Source of the DNA: Agrypnia vestita
Taxonomy: Eukaryota; Arthropoda; Insecta; Trichoptera; Phryganeidae
Reading direction: 5' to 3'
DNA length: 64,000 nucleotides
Assembly: GCA_016648135.1 (NCBI GenBank)
Contig: JADDOH010000178.1
Location: 614,512 to 678,511 of the forward strand
A model generated the notes under the pieces. The model was given only the letters and a program-made list of their open reading frames with translations. It did not search any database and had not been told where the DNA came from. Below are positions 55,100-64,000 of the stretch, piece after piece; position 1 is the first letter of the stretch; the number at the start of each line of letters is the position of its first letter. The translations under genes and the position numbers were made by a program.

Positions 55100-55830
55100 A
55101 ATATAATAATATTTACGTGTTATATTGTAGAATTCACAACCTCACCTTGAATTTTGTTCGACAATTTGGTCACCCACATATAAATTTAACATAAACAGAA
55201 TCGAAAACGTTCAAAAAATATTTCTTAAGCAAATTAACTACAAATTTAATTTGAATTTTAACTATTGGGACTCAATAAAATTTCATAAATTGGACGCTCT
55301 AGAAAACAGGTGAATATTGTCAGATCAATCCTTAATTTTCAAAATTATTCACAACCTTATTGATTCTCCTGAAATCATCAGCTTGCTATCTTTCCACGTC
55401 CCATTCCGACCTACCAGACAGAAGTACCTCTATTTCCTTCCAACTTATCATACCAATAATAGGAAATCCTCTCCCATTCCACGCATATGCTCAGATTATA
55501 ATTATTATAATTACCTTTTGAATTCAATAGATATTTTTAATACTAAATATGAAAAGTATTGTCACCATATTCATATTTAGTATTAACATGTATATTATAT
55601 ACATATAACGAACCCTTTTATGTTTATGTTAAAGTTAATAATCGGTTAAATGAAACTGTAAAATTGTTTTATGTCATTCATATCAAATTGACATATCTAT
55701 AATTATGTTTTATCTGTGTCATCCTTTAATTCTGGGAGACATTTAACTATTTTTTCAGCATTTATCTTACCAAGCAATTATGTCTCCCTGTTGGATGACC
55801 GAATAAAAAAAAATAAAAAAAATAATACAA
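55100..55830 (+). pseudogene. CR1/Jockey-like LINE C-terminus and 3' UTR
   Basis: One frame reads SQPHLEFCSTIWSPTYKFNI then NRIENVQKIFLKQINYKF, a LINE hallmark (LEYCSxxWSPxY...IExVQKxFxR). After LDALENR and a stop, the next frame (55317-55580) reads SLIFKIIHNLIDSPEI, HVPFRPTRQKYLYFLP and SPIPRICSDYN, again typical. A 3' UTR with AATTCTGGGAGACATTTAAC and CTCCCTGTTGGATGACCGAA ends in AATAAAAAAAAATAAAA near 55825. The fragment is homologous to 17794-18009. Truncated and inactive. Confidence 0.82.
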
Positions 55831-56264
55831 ACCAGAACTATTTTTTCAAATTCTGTATAATTCTACGCTACAAACTGATATATCTACGAGTACCAACGTA
55901 ATAATTTCAAATATACAATGTCTGTCAAACTATTAAAGCGAACAAACGCGAACAAATTTCCTGAATATGAGAAGTACCCGAGCGGCGTATGAATATTTGA
56001 ATGTATTAAAAGTTAGTATTGACAGTAACAGTGGATTGTATTGCGAATTTCTTGGAAGTGTTTTCACTGCGATGTAAATAAATCATTTTGTAATCTATTC
56101 AAATGCTTTTCCGTTCTGAGAATTGTCTTCCGTTCGTTTTGAGAGTTGGAAATTTTATTGTAGAAATTAAATTTTTATCCTCAGTACACCTCACAATCGG
56201 AATTATAGTCTTTTGAATATTTAATCACCAAAATACTCTTCACATTTTTTTTACTATTTTAGTG
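55831..56264. other. No feature recognised
   Basis: AT-rich, unassigned. Confidence 0.3.
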
Positions 56265-56490
56265 TTCTTAGAACATGCATGTAAAAATAATGTTAAAATA
56301 TATACTGGTCTATGAAAGGAGTTCAAAAATTGAAAGTATTGATTTTCAGTCGTATTCTGGAATGATCACTTAAGCCAGCTCATACAGGTCGTAAGCCCTG
56401 GGCCATGCGATAAAAAAGACTTCCATATATTTATCACATAAACAGTTTCGCCTATGTGAAACTTCTGTAATTTATCTCGGTCTCAAATCT
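56265..56490. repeat. Family B foldback, partial copy
   Basis: GTTCTTAGAACATGCATGTA, then GATTTTCAGTCGTATTCTGG, ATGATCACTTAAGCCAGCTC and CAGTTTCGCCTATGTGAAAC. Confidence 0.7.
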
Positions 56491-56794
56491 TTATTTTGCA
56501 GAACTGGTAGTTTTTGCGTTTCTCCTTCACTAGCCAAACACAAATTGTATACTACCTATAAATTCCAGCTCCGAAAAAAGACTGATCGATCAATGTCTAC
56601 TCGACTATCAAATCCTTTCCCAGAAACAAACTGACATTTTCATTATATACAGCACTAGCCAAATTCTTTGTAAAAAGTTGAAGTTTTATAAATTCGCTTA
56701 GGGATGAAATATTTTGGAAGCAACACTACCTATTTCACAGAACTCTTCTTATTTCTTTTAATTCTTCTCTTTAATGAGACCACTATTGCTTGCC
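56491..56794. other. No feature recognised
   Basis: AT-rich, unassigned. Confidence 0.3.
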
Positions 56795-57222
56795 CAACGT
56801 AACTTGGCGTGCGGCGAATTTTTAACTAAAACCCGCCCCGCCCGCACCCGGCGGTAAACCCCCGCCTTGTCATTCAGTACAATTTTGTATTTGGTCGGGA
56901 GCTGTGACATCTTGATTACCAATATACACTGAATTATTATGTCCAAAACATCCTAAACAGTCCGGGATGGTGCAAGAACAATTTCCAATGAAGTATTAAA
57001 GTTTTGCGAAGCTGAAAAAGCGAATAATGGACCGATATTACCGTCTGACAGTTTGACAGACAGAACGGCCGCCATTACTGCATGGTTTCTTTAGTGCTGC
57101 CCGACCAAATTTCTGTATTTAATACGACACATTCTGTACATTATGTATTGTATAATAAATTTACACCCTGACAACTTCTGTTACGCGACAAGGACGCCCT
57201 CCCTCGCACGCCAAGTTATAGT
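56795..57222. mobile_element. Foldback element (about 430 bp)
   Basis: CAACGTAACTTGGCGTGCGG at the left is inverted at the right as CGCACGCCAAGTTATAG. Further in, CAATTTTGTATTTGGTCGGG (near 56880) is inverted as CCCGACCAAATTTCTGTATT (near 57098). Between them lies a C-rich stretch ACCCGCCCCGCCCGCACCCG. No coding. Confidence 0.6.
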
Positions 57223-57640
57223 GGTACGTCTATATGCTTCACTACTAACGTGAACTATCAAAGAAGAAATACTAAAATAGAATCATCTGCACATTTCATT
57301 GCTGTCGATTATATTTTATGAGCGATAAACTGTCATTAGGTAAGGTTGAACGATAAAAATAAATCTTAACCTTTCATAGTTACGCCAGTACAGTCAGCAG
57401 TCTATACATGTGCTGGTGGTTTGATCGATTGGCAGCGAGCACACTACCACTTCCAAGAATACATTGTACGCTGGAGGAATTATGAACCTGGTACTGTGTC
57501 TGGTGGTGGTATTGTTCGGCGGATGTCCAGACCGCCACAAGACACGCTCATTTACCTGCCGAACGTGGGCGCGCTCAGTGGCGCTACCATTCGTTTTCAT
57601 TTGTAATTTATACTGTGAGAATGAATCATGGCACAAATTA
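57223..57640. other. Unassigned, balanced composition
   Basis: 57400-57600 is GC-richer and shows overlapping open frames of 60-80 codons on both strands. None resembles a known family. Confidence 0.3.
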
Positions 57641-57644
57641 TTAA

Positions 57645-57790
57645 TATTTAAAAAATGAGGGTAAACAACACTGTTTTATTCCACTATATTTATTTTGAAT
57701 TGTTAGAACGTTTTCGGGATTTCTCCCATTGTCAATAACAACACGTTTGCAACAGTTGTAAACGTGTTGTGATTGATTGACAATGAATAT
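57645..57790 (-). repeat. Retroelement 3'-end-like motif with hairpin
   Basis: The minus strand reads TTGACAATGGGAGAAATCCC then GAAAACGTTCTAACAATTC, the same plan (TGAxxA, short stem, GAAA) as the Penelope-like ends elsewhere. It is preceded by the hairpin ACAACACGTTT...AAACGTGTTGT at 57737-57770. Translation gives DNGRNPENVLTIQNKYSG. Confidence 0.4.
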
Positions 57791-57849
57791 TTCGAGTATG
57801 TCAAGATTTTTCAAGAACACAATATTGGGTTTTATCCCCAGGGGGATAT

Positions 57850-58012
57850 CATTAATCAAGATACACTATAGGTGTCTCATAGAAACAAAGCTATATTTTA
57901 TATGGAATATTAGGTATGAAGTCTTTTTGGGTATTCATAGGGATTCGATCCATCATATGGCTGGCTTAAGTGATCACTACACAATGTGACGTTCACCATT
58001 TCCACCCATGAT
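57850..58012. repeat. Family B foldback, partial copy
   Basis: AATCAAGATACACTATAGGT, then TCTCATAGAAACAAAGC, GGCTTAAGTGATCACTACAC and GACGTTCACCATTTCC. Confidence 0.7.
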
Positions 58013-58243
58013 AAATAGTTGATAAGAAAAAATAGCTAGAAATATAAACACAAAAGATGCCTAAATAATGTAGGCTATTTGGAATACGCGGTTCATTTAA
58101 CAGCTAAAAGCTACTCCTTTAATCTATCCTCGGGTAAAGATGTACTTCATTGAAAATATATAGGTATTATATACGTTTTAACAATTAAGAAACTTAAGGA
58201 ATAAAAAATAAATAAAAATAAATGAAAACTATTAACTAAATAA
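58013..58243. other. No feature recognised
   Basis: Short AT-rich gap between a family B and a family L copy. Confidence 0.3.
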
Positions 58244-58400
58244 GCAATAAGATTTGTCGCATAGCCCAATTCTAGATATGTTCCCCTTTCAATTCTCTAC
58301 ATCTAACCTCTAATCTCCTCTCTCAATAGATACCATCTAATCTCCTCTCTCAATAGATACCATCTCTCACCTCATGTTGCTCCAGTTGACTTTCTATGCT
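58244..58400. repeat. Family L partial copy with 27-29-bp tandem duplication
   Basis: AATAAGATTTGTCGCATAGC, then CCAATTCTAGATATG, match 20005-20045. The block TCTAATCTCCTCTCTCAATA plus GATACCA occurs twice (from about 58308 and 58336). Confidence 0.65.
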
Positions 58401-58733
58401 AAAAATGGGACAAAATATGATTTGGTGGCAAAAATCTTATGTGGCAGTTCCAAGTTAACGCGCGTACTAGGTTTAGTATGGTTAGGTTAGGTTTTTATAT
58501 TGTTGTCCTATAATTTGACCTTACATATTATTTATTTAGGATTTTGTTTCAACTACATAAGTATTGAATTTGAACTATATTGTGTACCTTAATCTAGCGA
58601 TTGTTTGTACCGAATACAGAGCCACCACTCAACGATTCATGGACGCTTGCAGTACAAATTACACTTCCATGGCGCACCCCAACCCATCTATGTATTGACT
58701 TTGCTCTTGAGCGCTCTTGAGCTCAAAGCCTTT
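58401..58733. other. Unassigned, with a GGTTAGGTTAGG word
   Basis: Contains TATGGTTAGGTTAGGTTTTT near 58478. No gene. Confidence 0.35.
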
Positions 58734-59203
58734 TTTATTCCCTTTATATAAACTCGTGGCGTCTGCTTGCTTGCTTGCCGGCTTGCCGTCGAAAAAACTT
58801 TGCATCGATTTTTTACCCTTTTCCCGTGATCCAATCGAGCTGAAACTTTGCAAGCAGACTCGTGGCGGCGATCAAGACGATTTATCAAATTTTCGTTAAA
58901 AAATAATCAAATAATCATTACAAAAGTTTGATTACTAGCAACGGCGACCCGATAACGTCGCGGAATATTTTCTAAATTTGAGTTACTCCGACGGTGTATA
59001 TAATAGTTACTTTACTACGAATTTCGAAAATCTAAATTGACTGACATATGTTTTTAGAATTTAATCTTCAAAGTATGAAGTGTCTTATCAAAGCTCAAAA
59101 CATCTGATATTTTAGAAATATATTAAATTACTGTAAGTTAAGTGTTATGTTATATGTTTTTGTTGTTGTTATATTTTACAAAGAAAGGGAGTATAATAAA
59201 AAC
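58734..59203 (+). mobile_element. Family A repeat, copy A6, near complete
   Basis: TTTTATTCCCTTTATATAAA to AAAGAAAGGGAGTATAATAA. All blocks are present, with small deletions. TTTTTATGGGTTACTC follows. The short frames on both strands here are artefacts. Confidence 0.85.
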
Positions 59204-59594
59204 ATAGTTTTTATGGGTTACTCTTTGTTCCATTTGCCTTACGGCAGAGGGGACCATGAAAAACCTCTACTGGAACAAGTTGAAAATGAAGTGAATGAAG
59301 CGTGATAAATGAGAGGAAAGGTCGGATGAAAGAAAATGGGTTAGGTTAGGTAAGGTGCGATCAGGTTAGGTTTCGTAAGGCTGGGCTTTTTTACGTAAAG
59401 TTGTCTTCTCGAATCCTCGCGCGCCGCCGCTGCCGTCTGGAGTCACGGAGACAATGAATGGGCGCAGGGGTCCCGGCCGTGGGAACAGCCGCGTGCTGTG
59501 CTGCAGCGCGGCTGCTGACATTCCTTCAAGCCCGGCTCGCCGGCCGGCAGCCAGGAGTCGCCGACCAGCACAAAGCGGGACCTCTTTACACCTT
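59204..59594. other. GGTTAGG words and GC-rich patch
   Basis: 59338-59380 holds GGGTTAGGTTAGGTAAGG and related words. 59395-59585 is strongly GC-rich (GCTCGCCGGCCGGCAGCCAG). On the minus strand part of the patch is open as RSRFVLVGDSWLPAGEPGLK, but I cannot name a family. It could be a GC-rich transposon piece or an isolated exon. Confidence 0.4.
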
Positions 59595-59690
59595 AAAAAA
59601 AAATAGAGATGCCATCATGGAATAATTGTGGCATCAATATTCTTGTTATTCTTAAACTAAGCTAAAAGCTAAAAGTTGGAGTAACCTGCT
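59594..59690 (-). mobile_element. SINE family 1, 3' part only
   Basis: TAGAGATGCCATCATGGAAT, then GGCATCAATATTCTTGTTAT and ACTAAGCTAAAAGCT, correspond to the tail half of the SINE. The tRNA-like head is missing. Confidence 0.6.
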
Positions 59691-59708
59691 AATAGCTAAC
59701 CTAATAGA

Positions 59709-60120
59709 AAATAATAAATAATCATTTATTAGAAAATGATCACGGTTCTGATAAAAATTTAGAACTTTTTATTTTACACTTAAATAATTTTGGTCTGAAA
59801 TTGAATAATTTAGAATCATTAGAAATTAGCAAAGCATGTAATAGTAAACAAAATATTACTAATAATCAATTAAATTTAACTACTAACCCAATACTAATTT
59901 TTTTTCCAATGCTTTCCAATAAATAAATAATATTTAAAAATAAATTTTCAAATTATGTAGAAAATCAAAAAACAAAAAACATTATTCATTTTGATATTTT
60001 GAAAATTTATACGATTATGACGATGGAAAGGTTTTTCCGAAACATGTAGGTGTAATTAATCAAATAAAATAGTAGATACATACAAATAATACAATCAATA
60101 TTTTTTTTAAATGTCAATTT
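59709..60120 (+). pseudogene. Penelope-like element C-terminus and 3' end
   Basis: The plus strand reads ENDHGSDKNLELFILHLNNF, then GLKLNNLESLEISKACNSKQ and NITNNQLNLTTNPILIFF. The L-N/D-x-L-E-x-L-E/A-I-x-K/N block followed by a Q- or T-P-x-L run parallels KKLDTLENLAINTNKNV at 37840-38497. After stops, YDDGKVFPKHVGVINQIK (60015-60065) gives the 3'-end motif shared with 52345. The GIY-YIG core and reverse transcriptase are missing. Confidence 0.6.
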
Positions 60121-60331
60121 ACAATGTTGCTGAATCAGTTGAAAAGACCTAATAGGTTATACGCGTTACTGAAAACATATAAGTGTAAGTGCATCTCTTA
60201 TTTTTTGTGATAATTAATATACCCAAAATTTTTTTCTTTAAACTAAATGGTAGGTGCGTGGAGTCAGTAAGTTGAAGCATGATTTTTACGTAAATATATA
60301 TTTTATATTAAAATAAAAACTAAATTATAAT

Positions 60332-61108
60332 TGTGGAGTATAATAGCAAAGGCAGTAATATCAGATTTTATGTATCTATCCCTTTCCAAATCATGTTTCC
60401 CTTAAAATCTCGAATTTGGTACATTATAAATTAGTAGAGATGTGACTATTAGAATAGCCGATTATGACTTTGGTCGACTAGCCTAATAGCCGATTAGTCG
60501 GTTGTAAAAAGGCCGACTAATCGTCCGACCAGTCCCAAGCCGATCACGGTTTATTTTAGAATTTTTATAAATGTTTTTTTTTTCAGTACATCATATACAT
60601 GTTATCTTGGTTTTATTACCTAGTCTTTTAATAAAAAAAATTCCTACTCTTTTATTTAAATAAGAAGAAATATTTTTAAATGTTTATTGAAAATAAGAAT
60701 ATATTATGTTATTTTGTTTGTTAATTAAAATACTAATTTTGTTTGATAAATGTCATAGATATTTTTTCTTTACAAGTAAGTAATTTTAGGGACTGATTAG
60801 TTGGTAACCAAACGAAAAGTTGCTTTACTTTTCAAAATGTGTAAGACTGATTCTTAAATAAAAATATCAATTAACAAACAAGGTTTTTATTTAATGTAAT
60901 TCCACCTATGTACATTTTATTGAGAAATACATACAAAATAAGAAGCCGGATAGTCGGCGCTCTTTGCCGAATAGTCGTCGACTACGAAAATGGCCGGATA
61001 GTCGGCTTTACCGACTAGTCGCCGACTAGTCGGAACATCTCTATAGATTAGTAATCCTCGGTGACTGCATTAAATTGTTTTTGGAAATTGCTGCCTTTGC
61101 TTTTATAC
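60332..61108. mobile_element. MITE family G, copy split by a hAT-like element
   Basis: The outer ends GTGGAGTATAATAGCAAAGG and GCTGCCTTTGCTTTTATA are inverted relative to each other. The element is about 160 bp long without the 609-bp insertion and one 8-bp duplication. Other copies lie at 37590 and 40475. Confidence 0.75.
60435..61043. mobile_element. Non-autonomous hAT-like element with CGACTAGTCGG repeats
   Basis: Terminal inverted repeats are TAGAGATGT and ACATCTCTA. The flanking 8-bp duplication is TAAATTAG (60427-60434) and TAGATTAG (61044-61051), 7 of 8 identical. Both ends carry clusters of (C)CGACTA(G/A)TCGG and GCCG(A/G)(C/T)TA words, for example GCCGATTAGTCGG near the left and CCGACTAGTCGCCGACTAGT at the right, arranged as subterminal repeats. 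The inner 350 bp are AT-rich and non-coding. Confidence 0.82.
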
Positions 61109-61127
61109 CCAACAATTAATAAAATTA

Positions 61128-61195
61128 ATAAGAATATTCTTTATTTTCACCACTAATTTATTGAAAATACCAACATATTTCGGGGACAGTGGTTC
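61128..61195 (-). repeat. Retroelement 3'-end motif
   Basis: The minus strand reads CCCCGAAATATGTTGGTATT, then TTCAATAAATTAGTGGTGAA and AATAAAGAATATTCTT, like 9855-9935. Confidence 0.45.
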
Positions 61196-61338
61196 GAAAT
61201 TAAATTAAAATCGTGATTACATTATTTATCTAACGAAACATTACGATATATATATGATTCTGAATTGTAGTATTTATTATCGTAACAGTGATCGGAGTTT
61301 TACCAAATAATCCTTTTCTTTCGATTTTTTTATGATAT

Positions 61339-61770
61339 ATACAGGATTCCTCTTAACTGGTGGCAAAAACTTCTAGGGAGCCATCTTCATTCAATTTTGA
61401 ATGGAAAATATTATTTACACATTTGTGTAAATAATATTTTCCATTTCCGTTATTTACAGTGTGCGCATTTTTTTTCAATATTCCTGTCTTATCTTTTTGT
61501 GAAACGTTAGACCATCATGAAAGCAATTTATTTAGAGTATGAAAAAATGATTTAAACTACGCAAAAAAATAGTTCTCTATATAATACTTTCACGAAAGTC
61601 TAATGTTTTACAGAAGATAAATGATAAATATTGAAAAAAAAGTGTAAATATTGATGTCACTTATCTTCTTAACTGTTGACATTTCACCCAAATTCTAAAG
61701 AGTATTTCCTATTCAAAATTTAATAAAAAAGGCTCCCCCGAAGTTTTCGCTACTAGCTAGACACTCTGTA
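61339..61770. mobile_element. Foldback MITE with TACAGRGTGTC ends
   Basis: Left end ATACAGGATTCCTCTTAACT, then GGTGGCAAAAACTTCTAGGG. The right end is the inverse: CCCCGAAGTTTTCGCTACTA and GCTAGACACTCTGTA. A second inverted pair, TGGAAAATATTATTTACACA and TGTGTAAATAATATTTTCCA, sits at 61401-61443. The terminus at 42481 is related. Confidence 0.78.
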
Positions 61771-62529
61771 CGTACAAAATTTTAGTTATTCACACTAAAA
61801 ATGGCCATGGATTCCAATTATTGATAAATAAAATACCAAGTTGCAAATATTTTGTATTAAAAACTAAAAAATAATAAATCAAAGATTTTCTATCCCAGAA
61901 AACACAAATCAAATGTCAAATAACATATATATTTCACTCTGTTCCAATGAATGACATTAAACCACAGCGTGCGTCATTCGTCAAAGTGTATTTTTAAAAA
62001 TAAAATGCAAAAAGACGAACACTAAAACAACACTAAAATAATTAAAAAAAAATTAAATAACCGTCTCCGACACTTAAGGCTAACATGTACTGTTAGACAA
62101 AGTACTCATTAGACAGAGACTTAACGACCTTACAACGTTAAAATGTTACAATTTTATTGAGGTACGGTATATTAAACTTTTATGTAATTGACGTTCCGGG
62201 TTAATTACTGTTTTTTGTATGAGGTAAATCTTTAAGTTTGCCCGGACATGACACGCCATCTAACGTCAAGACGCGATGTAATTTACCTGTTAAGATGGGT
62301 GACAGAGTAGCTAAAATGTAGATGAAACTTTACCCTATATTAAACATTGCAAAGCTTTATTAAAATTTGGAGACCGGTGGTCGGGCCATGGAGAGGATGA
62401 TCGAACAAAAATTATTAAATTCAATGCCGAATTGAGATTTAGCGACAATGTCTTTAATATCTTAGAAATAGGAATTTGAAAGAAATTGCTTGTAAAAGGG
62501 AAAACAATGTATAAACATTTCTTTCTCAT
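61771..62529. other. No gene recognised
   Basis: AT-rich; 62220-62300 is more balanced but unassigned. Confidence 0.3.
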
Positions 62530-62690
62530 CTTAAAAAACACCCTATACTGAAGCTTAACAAAATTCTTACAGAATTTTTTTAAGCTTTAGTATAGGGTGG
62601 TTTTTTTAAGAGGTATAGAACTTTGAAATGAAATAAAACACATAAAAATCATGCTCATGGTATTGGCTTTATCGAAAATATAATTTTATT
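62530..62690. repeat. Inverted repeat followed by a block shared with 36770
   Basis: CTTAAAAAACACCCTATACT plus GAAGCTTA (62530-62557) is inverted at 62581-62610. Next comes AAATGAAATAAAACACATAA, then ATCATGCTCATGGTATTGGC, which also occurs on the minus strand at 36770-36850. Confidence 0.65.
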
Positions 62691-62909
62691 CCATTCATTC
62701 ATTGCTCAGTGGTCATATACAAGTATTTTATTTTTACATAAATAAGCATACCTTCAAATACACTATCTCCTTAACTTGTGCTAAGCATTCATTGTTTACC
62801 ATTACACCACACTTTGTCAAATATTTTATACTTCTTCCAAATTTTCAAAATCATTTTGTGGCACCATTTTATAAATGAGATAATAAACGAATCATTTTAA
62901 ACACGATTA
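62691..62909. other. No feature recognised
   Basis: AT-rich. Confidence 0.3.
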
Positions 62910-62975
62910 ATTTTTATTACAAAAATTCTACATGTTTCATGAGCGAGGTTCCCTTCTTCAAGAGAAGAAATTTAA
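62910..62975 (-). repeat. Retroelement 3'-end motif
   Basis: The minus strand reads CTCTTGAAGAAGGGAACCTC, then ATGAAACATGTAGAATTTTT and GTAATAAAAATTAATCGTG. It follows the pattern of the Penelope-like ends. Confidence 0.45.
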
Positions 62976-63784
62976 TAAAAGGACTAAGTATAACTTTTTA
63001 AACAAAATAAGAATTGTACACTATTGTATACATATTTCCAATATTTAATTACATTGTAATTCTTGTTTATTGTTTAATAAATAAAGTAATATTATTATAT
63101 TCTTCATAAATATATGGGTGCCTAATCGTATTTACGCAAAAAAGATATTAAGCTTAGTAATACAGGTACGTTACTCTTAAAAAGTCTTCTAAACCTCATT
63201 TATTTTTTCATCGTCGATTTGGGCAGGTCAGGATCTTCATTCAAGATGCATGCATCTCTTTCCTACTCGTAGGTGAGAACCTGCCACGATAAGGATCCAT
63301 AATCCTAATCCCTGTAACCATTACCACGTTAAAGGGGAACATTCCATAGATTTCACACTTGAGTTTTTTCCACTATACCGAAGTTTGAAGTTTGTATCCT
63401 TAGAGACTTACCTAATGTATTATCCACTTATAAATGAATCGTTTATTTCCAAAACCCGCACTTAAATTCAGTCCAAATTCAATAACAATTGACGATAAAC
63501 CGAAGGGTAGTTTATACCTTTGAAATTTTGATGAACTCAATTAAGCAATTTCATTATTATTATTTGATTCAAATGTTTTTTTAATGGGACCAAAAATTGT
63601 AACTTTAATAATAATAAAAAACTTCAATTAAAAACTACAAAAGCACTTTTCTAGACTTTCGAACGGTAAATGATTTTACAATCGCTGCAGTCGATATCCA
63701 AAAAATAATTGTTTTCAATACATAAAGTAGGTTATTAGGTTAATGCAAAATCATCCGCCTTTTTTAAAAATCATATAATAAATT
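62976..63784. other. No gene recognised
   Basis: AT-rich; 63220-63330 is more balanced and partly palindromic around GATGCATGCATCTC (63246-63259), unassigned. Confidence 0.3.
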
Positions 63785-63940
63785 TTATTAATCAAGATAT
63801 ATTATAGATGCCTCATAGAGACGAAGCTATATGGGAAAGTAGGTATGCGAAATCTTTTTTGGATGTTCATAGGGTTTACGACTTATCGTACGGCTGGCTT
63901 AACTGATCACTTTACACAATGCAACGTTCACCATGATAGT
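63785..63940. repeat. Family B foldback, partial copy
   Basis: AATCAAGATATATTATAGAT, then GCCTCATAGAGACGAAGC, GGCTGGCTTAACTGATCACT and CACAATGCAACGTTCACCAT. Confidence 0.75.
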
Positions 63941-63967
63941 CTACTACCACATTTATCAAATTTTTGG

Positions 63968-63994
63968 AAGTTTTTTTTTTTTTTTTTTTTTTTT
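63968..63994. repeat. Poly(T) run at the window end
   Basis: An unbroken T-run of about 25, possibly the poly(A) tail of a minus-strand retroelement that continues beyond the window. Confidence 0.7.
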
Positions 63995-64000
63995 AAATAA

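Overview
The window reads as non-coding DNA of an insect nuclear genome, most likely a moth or butterfly. It is strongly AT-rich and no open frame looks like a conserved host protein. It contains TTAGG-type telomere-like runs, frequent TAGGTA/TACCTA words, tRNA-derived SINEs, a mariner element, and many small inverted-repeat (foldback, MITE-like) elements. The Lepidoptera assignment is an inference from sequence style; no host gene proves it.

Left third (1 to about 21 kb): several copies of an unclassified repeat (family A, inverted ends around ACTCCCTTT), foldback elements, LINE 3' ends, two kinds of tRNA-like SINE head, a 450-bp palindrome whose right end has grown into a 61-bp minisatellite (11.3-12.1 kb), and a LINE 3' end inserted in another palindromic element (15.6 kb). 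Middle (21 to 40 kb): a 5'-truncated LINE with an open C-terminal reverse transcriptase frame and a target site duplication (21.4 kb), a SINE inserted in a second LINE (22.4 kb), a CpG-rich island with splice-donor-like sites that may be a promoter and first exon (28.0-28.6 kb), a near-perfect 238-bp palindrome (32.3 kb), a Penelope-like GIY-YIG endonuclease relic (38 kb) and an inactivated mariner (39.1-40.3 kb).

Right third (40 to 64 kb): a hAT-like element carrying both a SINE and a foldback element (43.3-44.4 kb), a solo LTR with a 4-bp target duplication (47.9-48.5 kb), a tandem pair of family A elements (50.2-50.8 kb), LINE and Penelope-like C-terminal fragments, and a 609-bp hAT-like element inserted in another MITE, for which a related empty site exists in the window (60.4-61.0 kb).

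Nothing here works as an operon or pathway. The only candidate host function is the CpG island at 28 kb; the rest would then be intron or intergenic DNA filled by successive layers of transposons. Repeat families were defined by comparing copies within this window by eye, so boundaries are approximate unless a target duplication or matching inverted ends is stated.
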